A DNA stretch of 42,794 nucleotides from Blastopirellula sp. (GCA_002733575.1 NVWB01000034.1:1-42794); one strand, 5' to 3'. Shown: positions 1 through 7,351, counted from the first letter of the stretch. Numbers and translations are program-made. The notes: a model not told the origin generated them from the sequence alone.

Positions 1-36
1 TATCGAAAACGCAAACTAGCGACTATGACTTCTTAA
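1..36 (+). CDS. C-terminal end of a PEP-CTERM protein (partial, 5' end outside window)
   Basis: The first twelve codons read YRKRKLATMTS and stop. This matches the last residues of the two complete PEP-CTERM proteins in this window (9614-10471 and 38921-39688, both ending YRKRKLATATA), at the DNA level as well as the protein level. It is therefore the cytoplasmic basic tail of a third exosortase substrate whose body lies upstream of the window. An intrinsic terminator follows at 73-94. The final residues differ slightly (TMTS instead of TATA). Confidence 0.85.
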   Translation, partial: YRKRKLATMTS

Positions 37-72
37 TCGAAACTTGCATGCAGATAACAACTCACACAAGAT

Positions 73-100
73 GGCCGCTCACAACAGAGCGGCCTTCTTA
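73..100 (+). terminator. Intrinsic terminator after the truncated PEP-CTERM gene
   Basis: An 8-bp perfect GC-rich stem (GGCCGCTC / GAGCGGCC, 6-nt loop ACAACA) is followed by TTCTTACTTT. A weaker outer stem (ACTCACA / TGTGAGT) encloses it. The same stem follows both other PEP-CTERM genes in the window. Confidence 0.85.
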
Positions 101-270
101 CTTTGTGAGTTGACGAATCTCAATATCTCTTTTTCAGAAAGCCTACGAATCGCTCTACTGTTCATAGAAACGTTCATAAAACGCCCCATCTATCGTGAAC
201 AGCCGAATCAGACGTATCTCATCAAACCCTATAAAATAGGGTGTTAGAACATTTCCACGCTCTTAACGCC

Positions 271-975
271 CTAGGTTTCCAACGACTCTGAATCATCCAG
301 AGTAAAAGTGCCATCGATCAAGTAACATCCAACCATTCCAATCTTTTTTATTAAACGGACTTGCTGAGACTGGCTGATTTTTTGAAAACGGCTTGATTTA
401 TGAACGATGAGTTTAGGGTCAACTTCTTCAATAGGACCGATTGCATAAAAATGAGATGAGGAATTCAGAATAGAAAAATCTGTTCTCTCGGAGTTCATTG
501 CTTGTCGACACGACACGGCATAAACCTGATGAGTATGAGGAGTAATAATAATGGCGTCTTCCTCTGAGTTGTCTCTGCACCACTCTGCTGTATCTCGCAC
601 ATCTTCCCAATACGGATTAACAAACCGTAAGTCGCTGGGGTCGAATAAATGACCCATTAACCCGGTTGTTGTACTCAAAAGTAAAATGCCTACCACCACA
701 GCAAATGTATGCCTAAGTGGGTGAACGCCACGTCGATATTGAATCGGCTGCTTTCAGTGCATATAAAAACATATAAGGCAGTACGGTTAACCAATATCGG
801 GGACTGGGAGACATCACTAGCATCAGTCCGATCGCAAAGAACAGCCAGTATTCAATAATACTCGGTCCTTGTTTGACAGAAATTCCCCTACCAAGAATTG
901 CAAGTCCAAAGAAATAAACCCCACTCTCTGTCGTGACCGAAACCCCATAAAGGGGTCGCTCGCAGCTAATTCGAT
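271..975 (-). pseudogene. Broken polytopic membrane protein (C-terminal part only, frameshifted)
   Basis: Reading right to left from about 975, one frame gives a hydrophobic stretch (GVYFFGLAILGRG.., then EYWLFFAIGLMLVMSPSPRY, then TVLPYMFLYALKAAD) and stops at about 730. The neighbouring frame continues as VVVGILLLSTT and then a soluble domain (SDLRFVNPYWEDVRDTAEWC, then DAIIITP) to the stop at 271. One frameshift near 725-735 joins the two. The pattern of several membrane helices followed by a soluble W..D.AEW..N...DA segment resembles integral-membrane glycosyltransferase-like or DUF6798-type proteins; the exact family was not determined. The 5' end is lost where the IS66 remnant begins (about 985). 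The gene converges on the PEP-CTERM terminator. Confidence 0.7.
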
Positions 976-984
976 GTGTTTTAT

Positions 985-1430
985 TTAAAGACCAAGGTCC
1001 GTCATCGCCTCTTCACCGCGCCGAGCGTGCAAACCATAAAACGTAAATCGAGCAGTGCTGGCAGTATGCAACCAGTGTCGCTTGCCCTGCTGACGGAGCC
1101 CTGTTTCGTCCAAGTAAACCACTTCTCAAGCGAGAATCGCTTGGCAAATTTGATCTTCCGTCGATTCTAAATTGTGATAACAGGCGACATTCTAGTGATA
1201 AAGCGTCCCTGGGCTGATCGTTTGCGAAAACAAATCTTCAGCCAATTCACAACTTCGGGCATGTGGTAAAAGTTTGGTATTGGTTTAACTAAACCATCCG
1301 TGATTTGAAGCGAGGGCCCTATTGCATCGAAGTTTTCACCGCTTCAGGAAAGTTGGCCAGGTTACAACAACCGCAACCCAGGCAATGTTTTTTGCGCGAT
1401 GCTCGGTGACTTTCAGTTGCATCAGTAGGA
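985..1430 (-). pseudogene. Decayed IS66-family transposase (TnpC-like) fragment
   Basis: In the minus strand, separate frames recover hallmark IS66 TnpC segments in the right order. First comes a zinc-finger-like part (KHCLGCGCCNLANFPEAV) near 1410-1320. It is followed by LLPHARSCELAEDLF and SPGTLYH near 1270-1195, ACYHNLESTEDQICQAI near 1180-1140, and VYLDETGL, GKRHWLH, then RRGEEAMTDLGL and a stop at 985. In-frame stops interrupt it (after the AIL segment and after KTSMQ), and at least one frameshift is present, so it cannot be functional. The DET carries an acidic catalytic residue of the DDE family. Inverted ends and the orf1/orf2 partners of IS66 were not found. It abuts the broken membrane gene and probably caused its loss. 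Confidence 0.8.
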
Positions 1431-1491
1431 GCAAGAAATCGACCTGGACCGTTGCGGGGCGATACAGTAAGGTGCATGCACTGCTAGCAAT

Positions 1492-1851
1492 ATGTCATTA
1501 ATTTTACAGAACAACCCGAGAGAAATGATGGGCTGGGAAAAACGCGGGCAAGCCGGCCCTTATTATTATCGCTCCGTGCGTCTGCCAAACGGCAAGGTGC
1601 GCAAGCTGTACTTTGGTAACGGCGTGGTCGCCTACCTGGAGATCAAACGAATAGCTGAGGCCAAAGCTGCGTTGCAAGCTGAGAAACAGGCGATTCTGAA
1701 AGAGCAGCGTAGGACAGCGGAAGCCGAGCAACTCGTGGATGAGTTAGTAGAATTGAGCAGTTTGCTGTTTGAGGCGACAATGTTGTCAGCCGGTTACTGG
1801 AGAGGACGAGACTATGGAAAATGGAGGAAACGTCGTGGATTCAAAGAATGA
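1492..1851 (+). CDS. Hypothetical protein, short WEKR...YYYRSVR family
   Basis: This 119-residue protein has a compact N-terminal part (GWEKRGQAGPYYYRSVRLP, then GKVRKLYFGNG) and then a helix rich in Ala, Glu and Lys (about residues 50-90) likely to form a coiled coil. The YYYRSVR / KLYFG pattern recalls a short protein family often found in many copies in planctomycetes and other bacteria with mobile DNA; no function is known to me. Its 3' end overlaps the start of the next gene (1814), which suggests translational coupling. No strong ribosome-binding site is seen before ATG 1492. Confidence 0.6.
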   Translation: MSLILQNNPREMMGWEKRGQAGPYYYRSVRLPNGKVRKLYFGNGVVAYLEIKRIAEAKAALQAEKQAILKEQRRTAEAEQLVDELVELSSLLFEATMLSAGYWRGRDYGKWRKRRGFKE

Positions 1852-2542
1852 AGATCAACAACTAAACCAAGAGGAAGCCCAAGAGGGAAACCAAGATATA
1901 ACCCAAGAGGAAGGGGAAGCGGAACTGCGGGAGATTATGGCCAAAGCGAAGCAAGGCGATGCCTCGGCGTTCCCCGGGCTACGCTTCTATTTGAAGCGGA
2001 ACGAACATCTGTGGCGGCGATGTGGAGATATGGCGGTTCAGTCACAGGAGGCGATGATCCGCTTGATAACGGGTAAGGACAAGTATTTACAAGAGTGCCT
2101 GGGCTATCAAGTCAATTCCATGAAGACTGAAATGACAAACGAAAAGACTTCTACTTTGGAGTGGCTTCTGGTAGAACGCGTGATCAGTACTTGGCTGCAA
2201 GTAAATTACCTTGAAGCCCAGGATGCTCAGCAGTCAGAGAAGTCCCTCAGGTGGGCTCAGTTTCACCTCAAGAAATTGAATGCCGCTCATCAGCGACATC
2301 TCAAGTCAATCGCTACCTTGGCTACCTTGAAAAAGCTGATGCCATCGCAAGCTCCCGAGCCTCCACCAGCCGAGCAGACGATCACAGTTCCAGCTGGCGA
2401 TCCAGACTCCGTCGAACCAGCTGAACAAGCGCAGGAAACCCCACCGACCCCAAAGAATGGACAGAAAGTCCCTTCTCAGCAGGAGGGTCTCAATCGAATC
2501 GCGGCTCTGCTGGATGCCAATTTTATGCAAACTAACGATTAA
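1814..2542 (+). CDS. Hypothetical acidic, Gln-rich protein
   Basis: The protein has 242 residues from ATG 1814, which follows GGAGAGGACGAG. A longer frame opens at TTG 1769 but the ATG has the better upstream signal. Its first ~40 residues are acidic and rich in Glu and Gln. The middle (about 45-180) is predicted helical (residues such as KRNEHLWRRCGDMAVQSQEA). The tail is a Pro/Ala/Glu linker ending in a short conserved-looking segment with GLNRIAALLD. It overlaps the upstream gene and is followed after 15 bp by the next one, so the three are probably co-transcribed. Similar low-complexity proteins accompany the upstream family in planctomycete accessory regions; the function is unknown. Confidence 0.6.
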   Translation: MENGGNVVDSKNEDQQLNQEEAQEGNQDITQEEGEAELREIMAKAKQGDASAFPGLRFYLKRNEHLWRRCGDMAVQSQEAMIRLITGKDKYLQECLGYQVNSMKTEMTNEKTSTLEWLLVERVISTWLQVNYLEAQDAQQSEKSLRWAQFHLKKLNAAHQRHLKSIATLATLKKLMPSQAPEPPPAEQTITVPAGDPDSVEPAEQAQETPPTPKNGQKVPSQQEGLNRIAALLDANFMQTND

Positions 2543-2557
2543 CAAGGAGATATTAAC

Positions 2558-2956
2558 GTGGACAACATGCAGGATAACAGTTATCGGAAACGGGTTTGTG
2601 ATGCGATTGCATCACTGAGCAAAAAGGATTCAGCTGTCAGAGAGGAGGCCCGTGAATTTTTGATTGCTGAGGGAAGAGTCGTTCTCCCAACCTTAATTTT
2701 TCATGCATCTTTCTTTGGGACATCATCTTTACATCAAGTTCGCATCTTAAATGTCGTACTGGAAATGGAACTTGAAGTTGGCGATTGGGGGCGAAGTCAA
2801 TTGTGCACCTTAATGCAGAACTCCTCCCACCGTGTTCAAGCCATCGCAACAAGGCTATTGGGAAAACTGAGTATTGACTGGCATAGGAGGCTAGTTAAGG
2901 AGCGGCTGATAGCTAGGGAGGATGATGTAATATTCTTACCAAGTTCAACTGGATAG
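2558..2956 (+). CDS. Small HEAT-like hypothetical protein
   Basis: The protein is 132 residues, starting at GTG 2558 with AAGGAG ten bases upstream. The sequence is built of alternating amphipathic helices (SAVREEAREFLIAEG, then RVQAIATRLLGKL), which resembles one or two HEAT/armadillo-type repeats. This is a fold-level inference. No catalytic motif is visible. It is the last gene of the 1492-2956 group; beyond it lies about 200 bp without a recognisable gene, then the converging small membrane gene at 3161. Confidence 0.55.
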   Translation: MDNMQDNSYRKRVCDAIASLSKKDSAVREEAREFLIAEGRVVLPTLIFHASFFGTSSLHQVRILNVVLEMELEVGDWGRSQLCTLMQNSSHRVQAIATRLLGKLSIDWHRRLVKERLIAREDDVIFLPSSTG

Positions 2957-3144
2957 CCATTGCAAGTGAATAAAAGTTAGATGAACCGAATTCAACTCAA
3001 GAACCGCGATCAGTAAATCCTCTGAGCAGTCAAAGGACTGTGATAGGTAAAAAGAAAAGCACAGGCAGTAGGCCCCACGCTGCAAACACTTCCTTCGACG
3101 CCATCCCTGCCCATAACATGAGGGCAAGGACGGGCCGAAAGAAG

Positions 3145-3172
3145 AAAGACAGGCTGATGATTACCTGTCTTT
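3145..3172 (-). terminator. Intrinsic terminator at the end of the minus-strand operon
   Basis: On the minus strand a perfect 9-bp stem (AAAGACAGG / CCTGTCTTT, 10-nt loop) overlaps the stop codon of the 59-residue gene and is followed by CTTCTTTC. Confidence 0.7.
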
Positions 3173-3340
3173 GTCCTTGGGTAACCGAATTCCACCTGTT
3201 GCCAGCGAGGTGCCGATGAATGCGGCTGCAATGAAAATGAACAGGAACCAGGAACCGCCGATTGCCGCAAAGACGGCCGCGATTCCGATCCCAGTAAACA
3301 GATGGAACGAGTTGAGTTTGTCACGAGAGGTGTGGGGCAT
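3161..3340 (-). CDS. Small membrane protein (59 residues)
   Basis: ATG at 3340 is preceded by CGGAG at a good distance and opens a 59-codon frame ending at 3161. The protein has a short polar N-terminus (MPHTSRDKLNSFH), two closely spaced hydrophobic segments (GIGIAAVFAAIG and WFLFIFIAAAFIG), and a charged C-terminus (RLPKDKDR). This is a typical two-helix small membrane protein. Its stop codon lies in the loop region of a terminator. It could be the last gene of the operon running from 7716, or a separate transcript. No family is recognised. Confidence 0.65.
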   Translation of the reverse strand: MPHTSRDKLNSFHLFTGIGIAAVFAAIGGSWFLFIFIAAAFIGTSLATGGIRLPKDKDR

Positions 3341-3403
3341 TGAGTCTCCGTTTGAGTGTAGCTAATAGATTCTCCCTGCCCTGAACGACAAGGAGCACGT
3401 AAA

Positions 3404-3418
3404 GAGCCCTATGGGCTC
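3404..3418 (-). repeat. Intergenic hairpin
   Basis: A perfect inverted repeat GAGCCC-TAT-GGGCTC lies between the 150-residue gene and the 59-residue gene. On the minus strand it is followed by TTTACG, too weak a T-run for a confident terminator call. Confidence 0.6.
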
Positions 3419-3455
3419 GCAGATGGCACTGAGACTGGTGTTTTTGATCCTTTCT

Positions 3456-3908
3456 TCAGCTGTGTCCGTTGTTCGCATGGCTGGCGGCTTTCAACGCATC
3501 AATCAACTCCGAAGCTTGTGCAATCGCCAGCTCATCGGGGCGATTCACGTTGAAACGGCTGTGTAGTTCGGAAGTCAGGTCGATGCGATGTTGGTTGGCG
3601 ATCGCGTGGATCGCTCGGACTTGTGAGGCGGTAGCCAAGCGAGTGTTTGTTTTCAGTATTCGATTGCTGCTGCCATTGTGGTGTTCATTGCCGTTGCTTA
3701 GTTCGGGGGACTGAGGTTCCGATAACTCATCCGCAACCGCTTGTCGACAGGTAGCGAATGCCTTGCGGACATGGTGTTGAAAAGCGTTTAGATCGTCACG
3801 CAGGAGGGACGATTCGAGTTCCATCTCGAGGTGGCAACTAGCTCCCAGCGAGCCATAATTAGGCTGTCCGATCTTGCGAGACAAGCCAACGTTCAACTTG
3901 AGTGGCAT
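3456..3908 (-). CDS. Conserved hypothetical protein with RAD52/annealase-associated C-terminal segment
   Basis: The 150-residue protein starts at ATG 3908 with AGGAG upstream. The N-terminal ~60 residues (MPLKLNVGLSRKIGQPNYGS) resemble a family I recall from planctomycete and cyanobacterial plasmid- or phage-like regions. A polar, low-complexity linker follows. The C-terminal ~50 residues (SQVRAIHAIANQHRIDL, then AQASELIDALK) match a short helical segment often seen at the end of phage-type ssDNA-annealing and RAD52-like proteins. The link to DNA repair is inference from memory of sequence patterns. A hairpin at 3945-3977 separates it from the upstream gene of the same operon. Confidence 0.6.
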   Translation of the reverse strand: MPLKLNVGLSRKIGQPNYGSLGASCHLEMELESSLLRDDLNAFQHHVRKAFATCRQAVADELSEPQSPELSNGNEHHNGSSNRILKTNTRLATASQVRAIHAIANQHRIDLTSELHSRFNVNRPDELAIAQASELIDALKAASHANNGHS

Positions 3909-3944
3909 CTTAGGGTCTCCTAGTGAATTAAAGACAAAAGAGAG

Positions 3945-3977
3945 CCGCCCTCCCGACCGAGTTGGCCGGAAGGGCGG
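3945..3977 (-). repeat. Intergenic GC-rich hairpin (possible terminator or processing site)
   Basis: Arms CCGCCCT / AGGGCGG enclose further CCG/CGG pairing. On the minus strand the hairpin is followed by CTCTCTTTTGTC, so partial termination is possible. It lies between the 72- and 150-residue genes. Confidence 0.6.
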
Positions 3978-3989
3978 TAACGAACAAGG

Positions 3990-4208
3990 TCAGGCAACCG
4001 CACGTCGAAACGGCGGTTGCTCGATGAGGGCTACATTACGTTGTTGGTCGACTGTATCCCAGTTGATCATCTGGGGTGGCACATCGTACGGTTCGGGGTC
4101 AAACTCGTTATCGAGTGGATCGGCCAGGCTAAAACCACGAGCTTCGATTTCGTGGAGGTCTTCACCGGTGGCATCGGCCACTAGTTGGTCTAATTGGTGT
4201 TGGGTCAT
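3990..4208 (-). CDS. Small acidic hypothetical protein
   Basis: The protein has 72 residues from ATG 4208, chosen because CAGGAGC lies nine bases upstream; an in-frame ATG at 4247 has no such site. The sequence begins MTQHQLDQLVADATGEDLHE, which is helical and acidic, then a Pro/Asp-rich middle (DPEPYDVPPQMINWD), ending in RRAVA. There are no membrane segments or catalytic motifs. It belongs to the 7716-3161 operon and is flanked by hairpins on both sides. The function is unknown. Confidence 0.6.
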   Translation of the reverse strand: MTQHQLDQLVADATGEDLHEIEARGFSLADPLDNEFDPEPYDVPPQMINWDTVDQQRNVALIEQPPFRRAVA

Positions 4209-4271
4209 CTGCGTTAGCTCCTGAAACGAGGGGGAAACGCCGCCCATTGCAGGGCAGCATGAATATCACAC

Positions 4272-4288
4272 TGCCCCGGAATGGGGCA
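4272..4288 (-). repeat. Intergenic hairpin
   Basis: A perfect 6-bp stem TGCCCC-GGAAT-GGGGCA lies just downstream of the 81-residue gene. A second stem (GCCGCCC / GGGCAGC) follows at about 4239-4258, before the next ribosome-binding site. Confidence 0.6.
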
Positions 4289-4307
4289 CATAAAAAACAG
4301 TTTGGTA

Positions 4308-4553
4308 TTATCGAACGCTTGGAAGCCAATTGGCTTCAAGCCATTGGCGTTCTGCGGTGAGGGCGTCACTCCGCGAGTGAAAGGGCCCTAAAACAGGGCC
4401 ATTCACGGGAGAAAGATCGGCAGTCCAGTCTCCATCGCAATTGGGCTCCACATGACTGCCACGAGCGATTGCCAGCTTGCCCAAGCGATGCAAGTCGAGC
4501 TCTTCACCATAGATACAGCGGACTTCTCCAGTCGGTTGCACAACTAATTGCAT
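4308..4553 (-). CDS. Small conserved hypothetical protein
   Basis: The protein is 81 residues from ATG 4553, with AAGGAGA upstream; a longer in-frame start at 4619 would overlap the preceding gene by 56 bp. The sequence opens MQLVVQPTGEVRCIYGEELD, continues with GSHVEPNCDGDWTADLSPV, and ends with SRSDALTAERQWLEANW. It looks like a small beta-rich domain with a C-terminal helix. I recall similar proteins in planctomycete plasmid-like clusters, but no function has been assigned. It starts 10 bp after the end of the 315-residue gene, so it is co-transcribed. Confidence 0.65.
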   Translation of the reverse strand: MQLVVQPTGEVRCIYGEELDLHRLGKLAIARGSHVEPNCDGDWTADLSPVNGPVLGPFHSRSDALTAERQWLEANWLPSVR

Positions 4554-4563
4554 GGAAGTCTCC

Positions 4564-5511
4564 TTAGCGAGGTCGACGTAGGATATTACGACGAGGGCGA
4601 TCCACCAGCAGTTGGTCAAGACTTGCTTGAACCGCCGACATCTGGTTGGAGACTTCTTGCCTCAGTGAGGAATTGTCTCGCAACTGCTGTGGCTGAATTC
4701 CTTGTACGATCTGCTGGGCATTACTGACTAAGTCATCGAGTTGATCGTTCGAGCGGATATTGAGACGACGAAACCGCTCAAAGAACTCGGTGAGGTTGGT
4801 GATCGCCGTGTCGCGAAAAACTTTCGGTTTGCCATCTGCTTGGCCACTCAGCCGATCCGTGATGTGTTCGACCAGTTTCGTGAGTTCTTCCGTGAAGGCA
4901 GACTCGGCGAGTTGCACGGCTTCATCAAACCGGGCCTGCACACGCTGACACTCCTGTTGATATAGTTCAGGACTCAGTTGACGCAGGTACGGCGGCGGCT
5001 CAACGGATGGATAGTCGTGTTCGATCGCAAACGTGTCGATCAAGGAGCTGGGGTAATCACTCATGTCGAATAAATCCCCGAGTCGATCACGGGCCACACT
5101 TCGCAGTTCGTGGTAATGCTGATCGAGTTCTGTCACGGCGTCACTCAATTCATTGCGGAAGTGGGTGATTTGCGTGTCAAAATCGTTAATCGCCTGCTGG
5201 TGAATCAGTCGTATACCCGGCTCAGGAAACGGGAGGGATACGCCTTTCCAGTAGGCAACTGCTCGCCCACGGATCGCGGTGACTGCCTTAAAGGCGGGAT
5301 GAGACGTGTCAAGTAATTTCTTACCTGCCGAAAGGAACTTGCCCTCGGCTCCAAACGAGTCGGCGGCCAGATTCTTCTGCACAACACTCAACGACTTATG
5401 CACGCCCAGCCACGTGAAGCTGAGCCGCGCCGCGGTCATGGTGGTTCGTAGATGCTGACTCGGTGAAGTCGAACGCTGCGAACGTGGTTCATCCAATAGG
5501 GTCGTCGTCAT
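4564..5511 (-). CDS. Conserved hypothetical, mostly helical protein (DUF3150-like pattern)
   Basis: The protein is 315 residues with a start at ATG 5511. It begins with a disordered stretch, then conserved-looking blocks: FTWLGVHKSLSVVQKNLAA, SAGKKLLDTSHPAFKAVTAI, LPFPEPGIRLIHQQAINDF, then DYPSSLIDTF, and a long helical C-terminal half (coiled-coil likely) ending LLVDRPRRNILRRPR. This layout resembles DUF3150-type proteins that accompany AAA+ ATPases on phages, plasmids and in cyanobacteria; that assignment is from memory and uncertain. It lies immediately downstream of the AAA+ gene, separated by a strong hairpin (5535-5575), and may be its partner or substrate. Confidence 0.65.
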   Translation of the reverse strand: MTTTLLDEPRSQRSTSPSQHLRTTMTAARLSFTWLGVHKSLSVVQKNLAADSFGAEGKFLSAGKKLLDTSHPAFKAVTAIRGRAVAYWKGVSLPFPEPGIRLIHQQAINDFDTQITHFRNELSDAVTELDQHYHELRSVARDRLGDLFDMSDYPSSLIDTFAIEHDYPSVEPPPYLRQLSPELYQQECQRVQARFDEAVQLAESAFTEELTKLVEHITDRLSGQADGKPKVFRDTAITNLTEFFERFRRLNIRSNDQLDDLVSNAQQIVQGIQPQQLRDNSSLRQEVSNQMSAVQASLDQLLVDRPRRNILRRPR

Positions 5512-5534
5512 ACTTGGGTCTCCAGAAATAAAAC

Positions 5535-5575
5535 AAGCCGGTCGACGATCATAGATAATGATCGCCTTCCGGCTT
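5535..5575 (-). terminator. Strong intergenic hairpin, possible attenuator between AAA+ gene and next gene
   Basis: Outer arms AAGCCGG / CCGGCTT enclose an inner stem CGATCAT-TATCT-ATGATCG. On the minus strand the structure is followed by GTTTTATTTC. It could terminate a fraction of transcripts, or act as an mRNA processing or stability element, because the downstream gene has its own ribosome-binding site and no obvious promoter. Confidence 0.65.
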
Positions 5576-5620
5576 TGGTGAATAAATCAATTGCGAAACA
5601 GGGTTGTTAGTGGTCAGCGG

Positions 5621-7111
5621 TTAGTTGATGGACGGATCGCGACTCACGCGGCGGCGTGACTTGGGCGAGTCGATGTTGTGGTGGTAGATGCCTGGCTGAT
5701 TCGCCGAAAGGCAGCGACCACTGGCCCACGACCGTAAACGTTCCACCGATTCTGCGGCGGTTACAGCCACGGGGACGACGTTCTGGGCCGCTTGCAGCAA
5801 AGGCACATCCAGTAACGCAGACAAGCGGCAGCACGCCTTCACTTCAGCTCCCGTCCAGTTTTCATCCTCGGGTAGTGGCTGATCTGCATCGATCTCGAAC
5901 AGCTTCAGGTACATCTCCCAGATCGCCTGCTTCTCAGCACTTCCTGGTAAATCGAGAAACACCACCGCATCAAACCGCTCTGCTCGACTAAATTCCGGTG
6001 GTAATTTACTAATGTCGTTGCATGTGGCAATCAAGTAAACGTCCGATCTATGGTCATTCATCCAGCTCAACAGTGTCCCGAACATGCGAGCCGAGACGCC
6101 ACTGTCAGTCTGGCTGCTGGAAGCCGCTCCACTGAGTGCTTTTTCCACTTCATCGCAAAACAAAATACAGGGAGCCATTGCGTCGGCGATCCGCAACGCC
6201 TGCCGAATGTTGTGTTCGGTTTGACCGACAAGCGAACCCATCAGTGCTCCGATATCGAGCACCAGCGTAGGACGCTGGGTTTCTCGGCCCAACGCTTTGG
6301 CAAACGCACTCTTCCCGGTGCCAGGAACGCCCAACAACAGTGTACCTCGTGGAAGACTGTTGGGGTTCGTCCGACCTGACTGCGAAAGTGATCGCTTACA
6401 AAATGCCTTAAGCGAGGATAGCCCTCCCAGGCTGCTGAAATCCTCGCTGCCGCGATACAGTGAAAGCAATCCACTTTTTTTTAGCATTTGGGACTTCAGC
6501 TCCCAAACGGCCTCGGCACTGATTCTCTCCTGCCGCACTAGCGACAGACTAAAGGCGTTCTCAGCTTCCATGCGTGTTAAGCCCGCCGCCGCATCTAATA
6601 TGGTGTCCAGTTCCGCTCCCTCAGGCAGTTCGCCCTCCTCGGTGGCAATACCACGGGCGATCTCTTCGAGTTGGTCACGATCGGGTAAGTGATGCTCGAT
6701 CACCACGATCATCTTCTCTAGTTCCGTAGGAATCTGCACCACGGGTGATAGAATGACCACGATCGTGCGATTCTGCTTTCCAGCGACGATCTGGCGATAC
6801 AAGGCTTGCACGATTTCGGCCGATTGAGTAAATCTATGGAAATTCTGCAGCACGAGAATAGCCGTACCATTCGGAGTAGCAAGTGTGTTAATCGCACGAA
6901 TAGCCGCCAATGGGTCATGACTGCCGACATCGGCTTCGGTTACGCCAGGGAGGCTCAAGCCGGACTCGATGTCCCAGGTAGCCAGTTGCCACTGTTCGTC
7001 GTGGCAGAGTTGGGCGATCTCGGTGAGGGCATCTTGGTGCTCTTGGGACTCAATCCAGAGTCCTGTAAAGCAAGCTTTTACATATTCCGTGAGTCGGTTG
7101 CGTAAGCTCAA
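5621..7111 (-). CDS. Ycf46-like AAA+ ATPase
   Basis: The protein has 496 residues from TTG 7111, chosen because AAAGGAG lies eight bases upstream; an in-frame ATG at 7147 lies inside the intergenic region and lacks such a site. The N-terminal ~230 residues match the Ycf46/SpoVK-type layout (ACFTGLWIESQE.. then ..TWDIESGLSLPGV, then AILVLQNFHRF). The C-terminal AAA+ core has Walker A GVPGTGKS (about 261-268), Walker B ILFCDE (about 316-321), sensor-type ATCND, and an arginine-finger region (SRAERFD). Ycf46 proteins are ATPases of unknown mechanism, implicated in carbon utilisation in cyanobacteria. Here the gene follows DUF1257 and DUF2997 in one operon, the same trio that I associate with Ycf35/Ycf46 contexts. 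Confidence 0.85.
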   Translation of the reverse strand: MSLRNRLTEYVKACFTGLWIESQEHQDALTEIAQLCHDEQWQLATWDIESGLSLPGVTEADVGSHDPLAAIRAINTLATPNGTAILVLQNFHRFTQSAEIVQALYRQIVAGKQNRTIVVILSPVVQIPTELEKMIVVIEHHLPDRDQLEEIARGIATEEGELPEGAELDTILDAAAGLTRMEAENAFSLSLVRQERISAEAVWELKSQMLKKSGLLSLYRGSEDFSSLGGLSSLKAFCKRSLSQSGRTNPNSLPRGTLLLGVPGTGKSAFAKALGRETQRPTLVLDIGALMGSLVGQTEHNIRQALRIADAMAPCILFCDEVEKALSGAASSSQTDSGVSARMFGTLLSWMNDHRSDVYLIATCNDISKLPPEFSRAERFDAVVFLDLPGSAEKQAIWEMYLKLFEIDADQPLPEDENWTGAEVKACCRLSALLDVPLLQAAQNVVPVAVTAAESVERLRSWASGRCLSANQPGIYHHNIDSPKSRRRVSRDPSIN

Positions 7112-7156
7112 AGGGGTTCTCCTTTTAAAACATGGGTTGTAGTTCAATTGTCAGTC

Positions 7157-7351
7157 TTAGCTACTTTGTTGGTTGGTTTGAGGCTGAGCAGCCTGTTGAT
7201 GAAACTCGGCCGTTAGTTGTTCTTGGGTCTGCTGCCCCAAAGCTTTCTCAAGGAACTCGCTGGCCTGACGACATTCGCTGCCAGAGAAGCCTTTTGTCTC
7301 GATTTGGGTCTGACCTTTGGGTGAGACCGTGATTTCGATGGTCTTGCTCAT
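7157..7351 (-). CDS. DUF2997 small protein
   Basis: The protein is 64 residues. The first half (KTIEITVSPKGQTQIETKGF, then GSECRQASEFLEKALG) is the typical DUF2997 core: a short beta hairpin followed by a conserved Cys and a helix. The tail is Gln-rich. Its start codon overlaps the stop of the DUF1257 gene by 4 bp (7348-7351), indicating translational coupling. DUF2997 proteins occur next to DUF1257; no function is established. The conserved Cys (GSECRQA) is the only obvious candidate reactive residue. Confidence 0.85.
   Translation of the reverse strand: MSKTIEITVSPKGQTQIETKGFSGSECRQASEFLEKALGQQTQEQLTAEFHQQAAQPQTNQQSS

Larger units (their letters stand above)
1..285 (+). repeat. PEP-CTERM tail + 3' region cassette, copy 1
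   Basis: This copy includes the tail codons, the terminator, a block reading CGTTCATAAAACG..CCC ATCTATCGTGAACAG, a small hairpin CCCTAT-AAA-ATAGGG at 227-241, and CAGAACATTTCC-type sequence (here TTAGAACATTTCC). The same order appears at 10376-10750 and 39593-39940. Copies 1 and 2 also share CTTAACGCCC and ACGACTCTGAATCA, which in copy 1 is the end of the converging pseudogene. Confidence 0.85.

Noticed and set aside
44-247. Plus-strand 67-codon open frame
   Set aside because: It runs through the terminator and the 3' cassette block; the matching regions of the other two copies do not keep the frame.
3010-3324. 104-codon minus-strand frame
   Set aside because: The 59-codon frame in the same strand has a proper ribosome-binding site and a natural membrane-protein composition; this one is its shadow.
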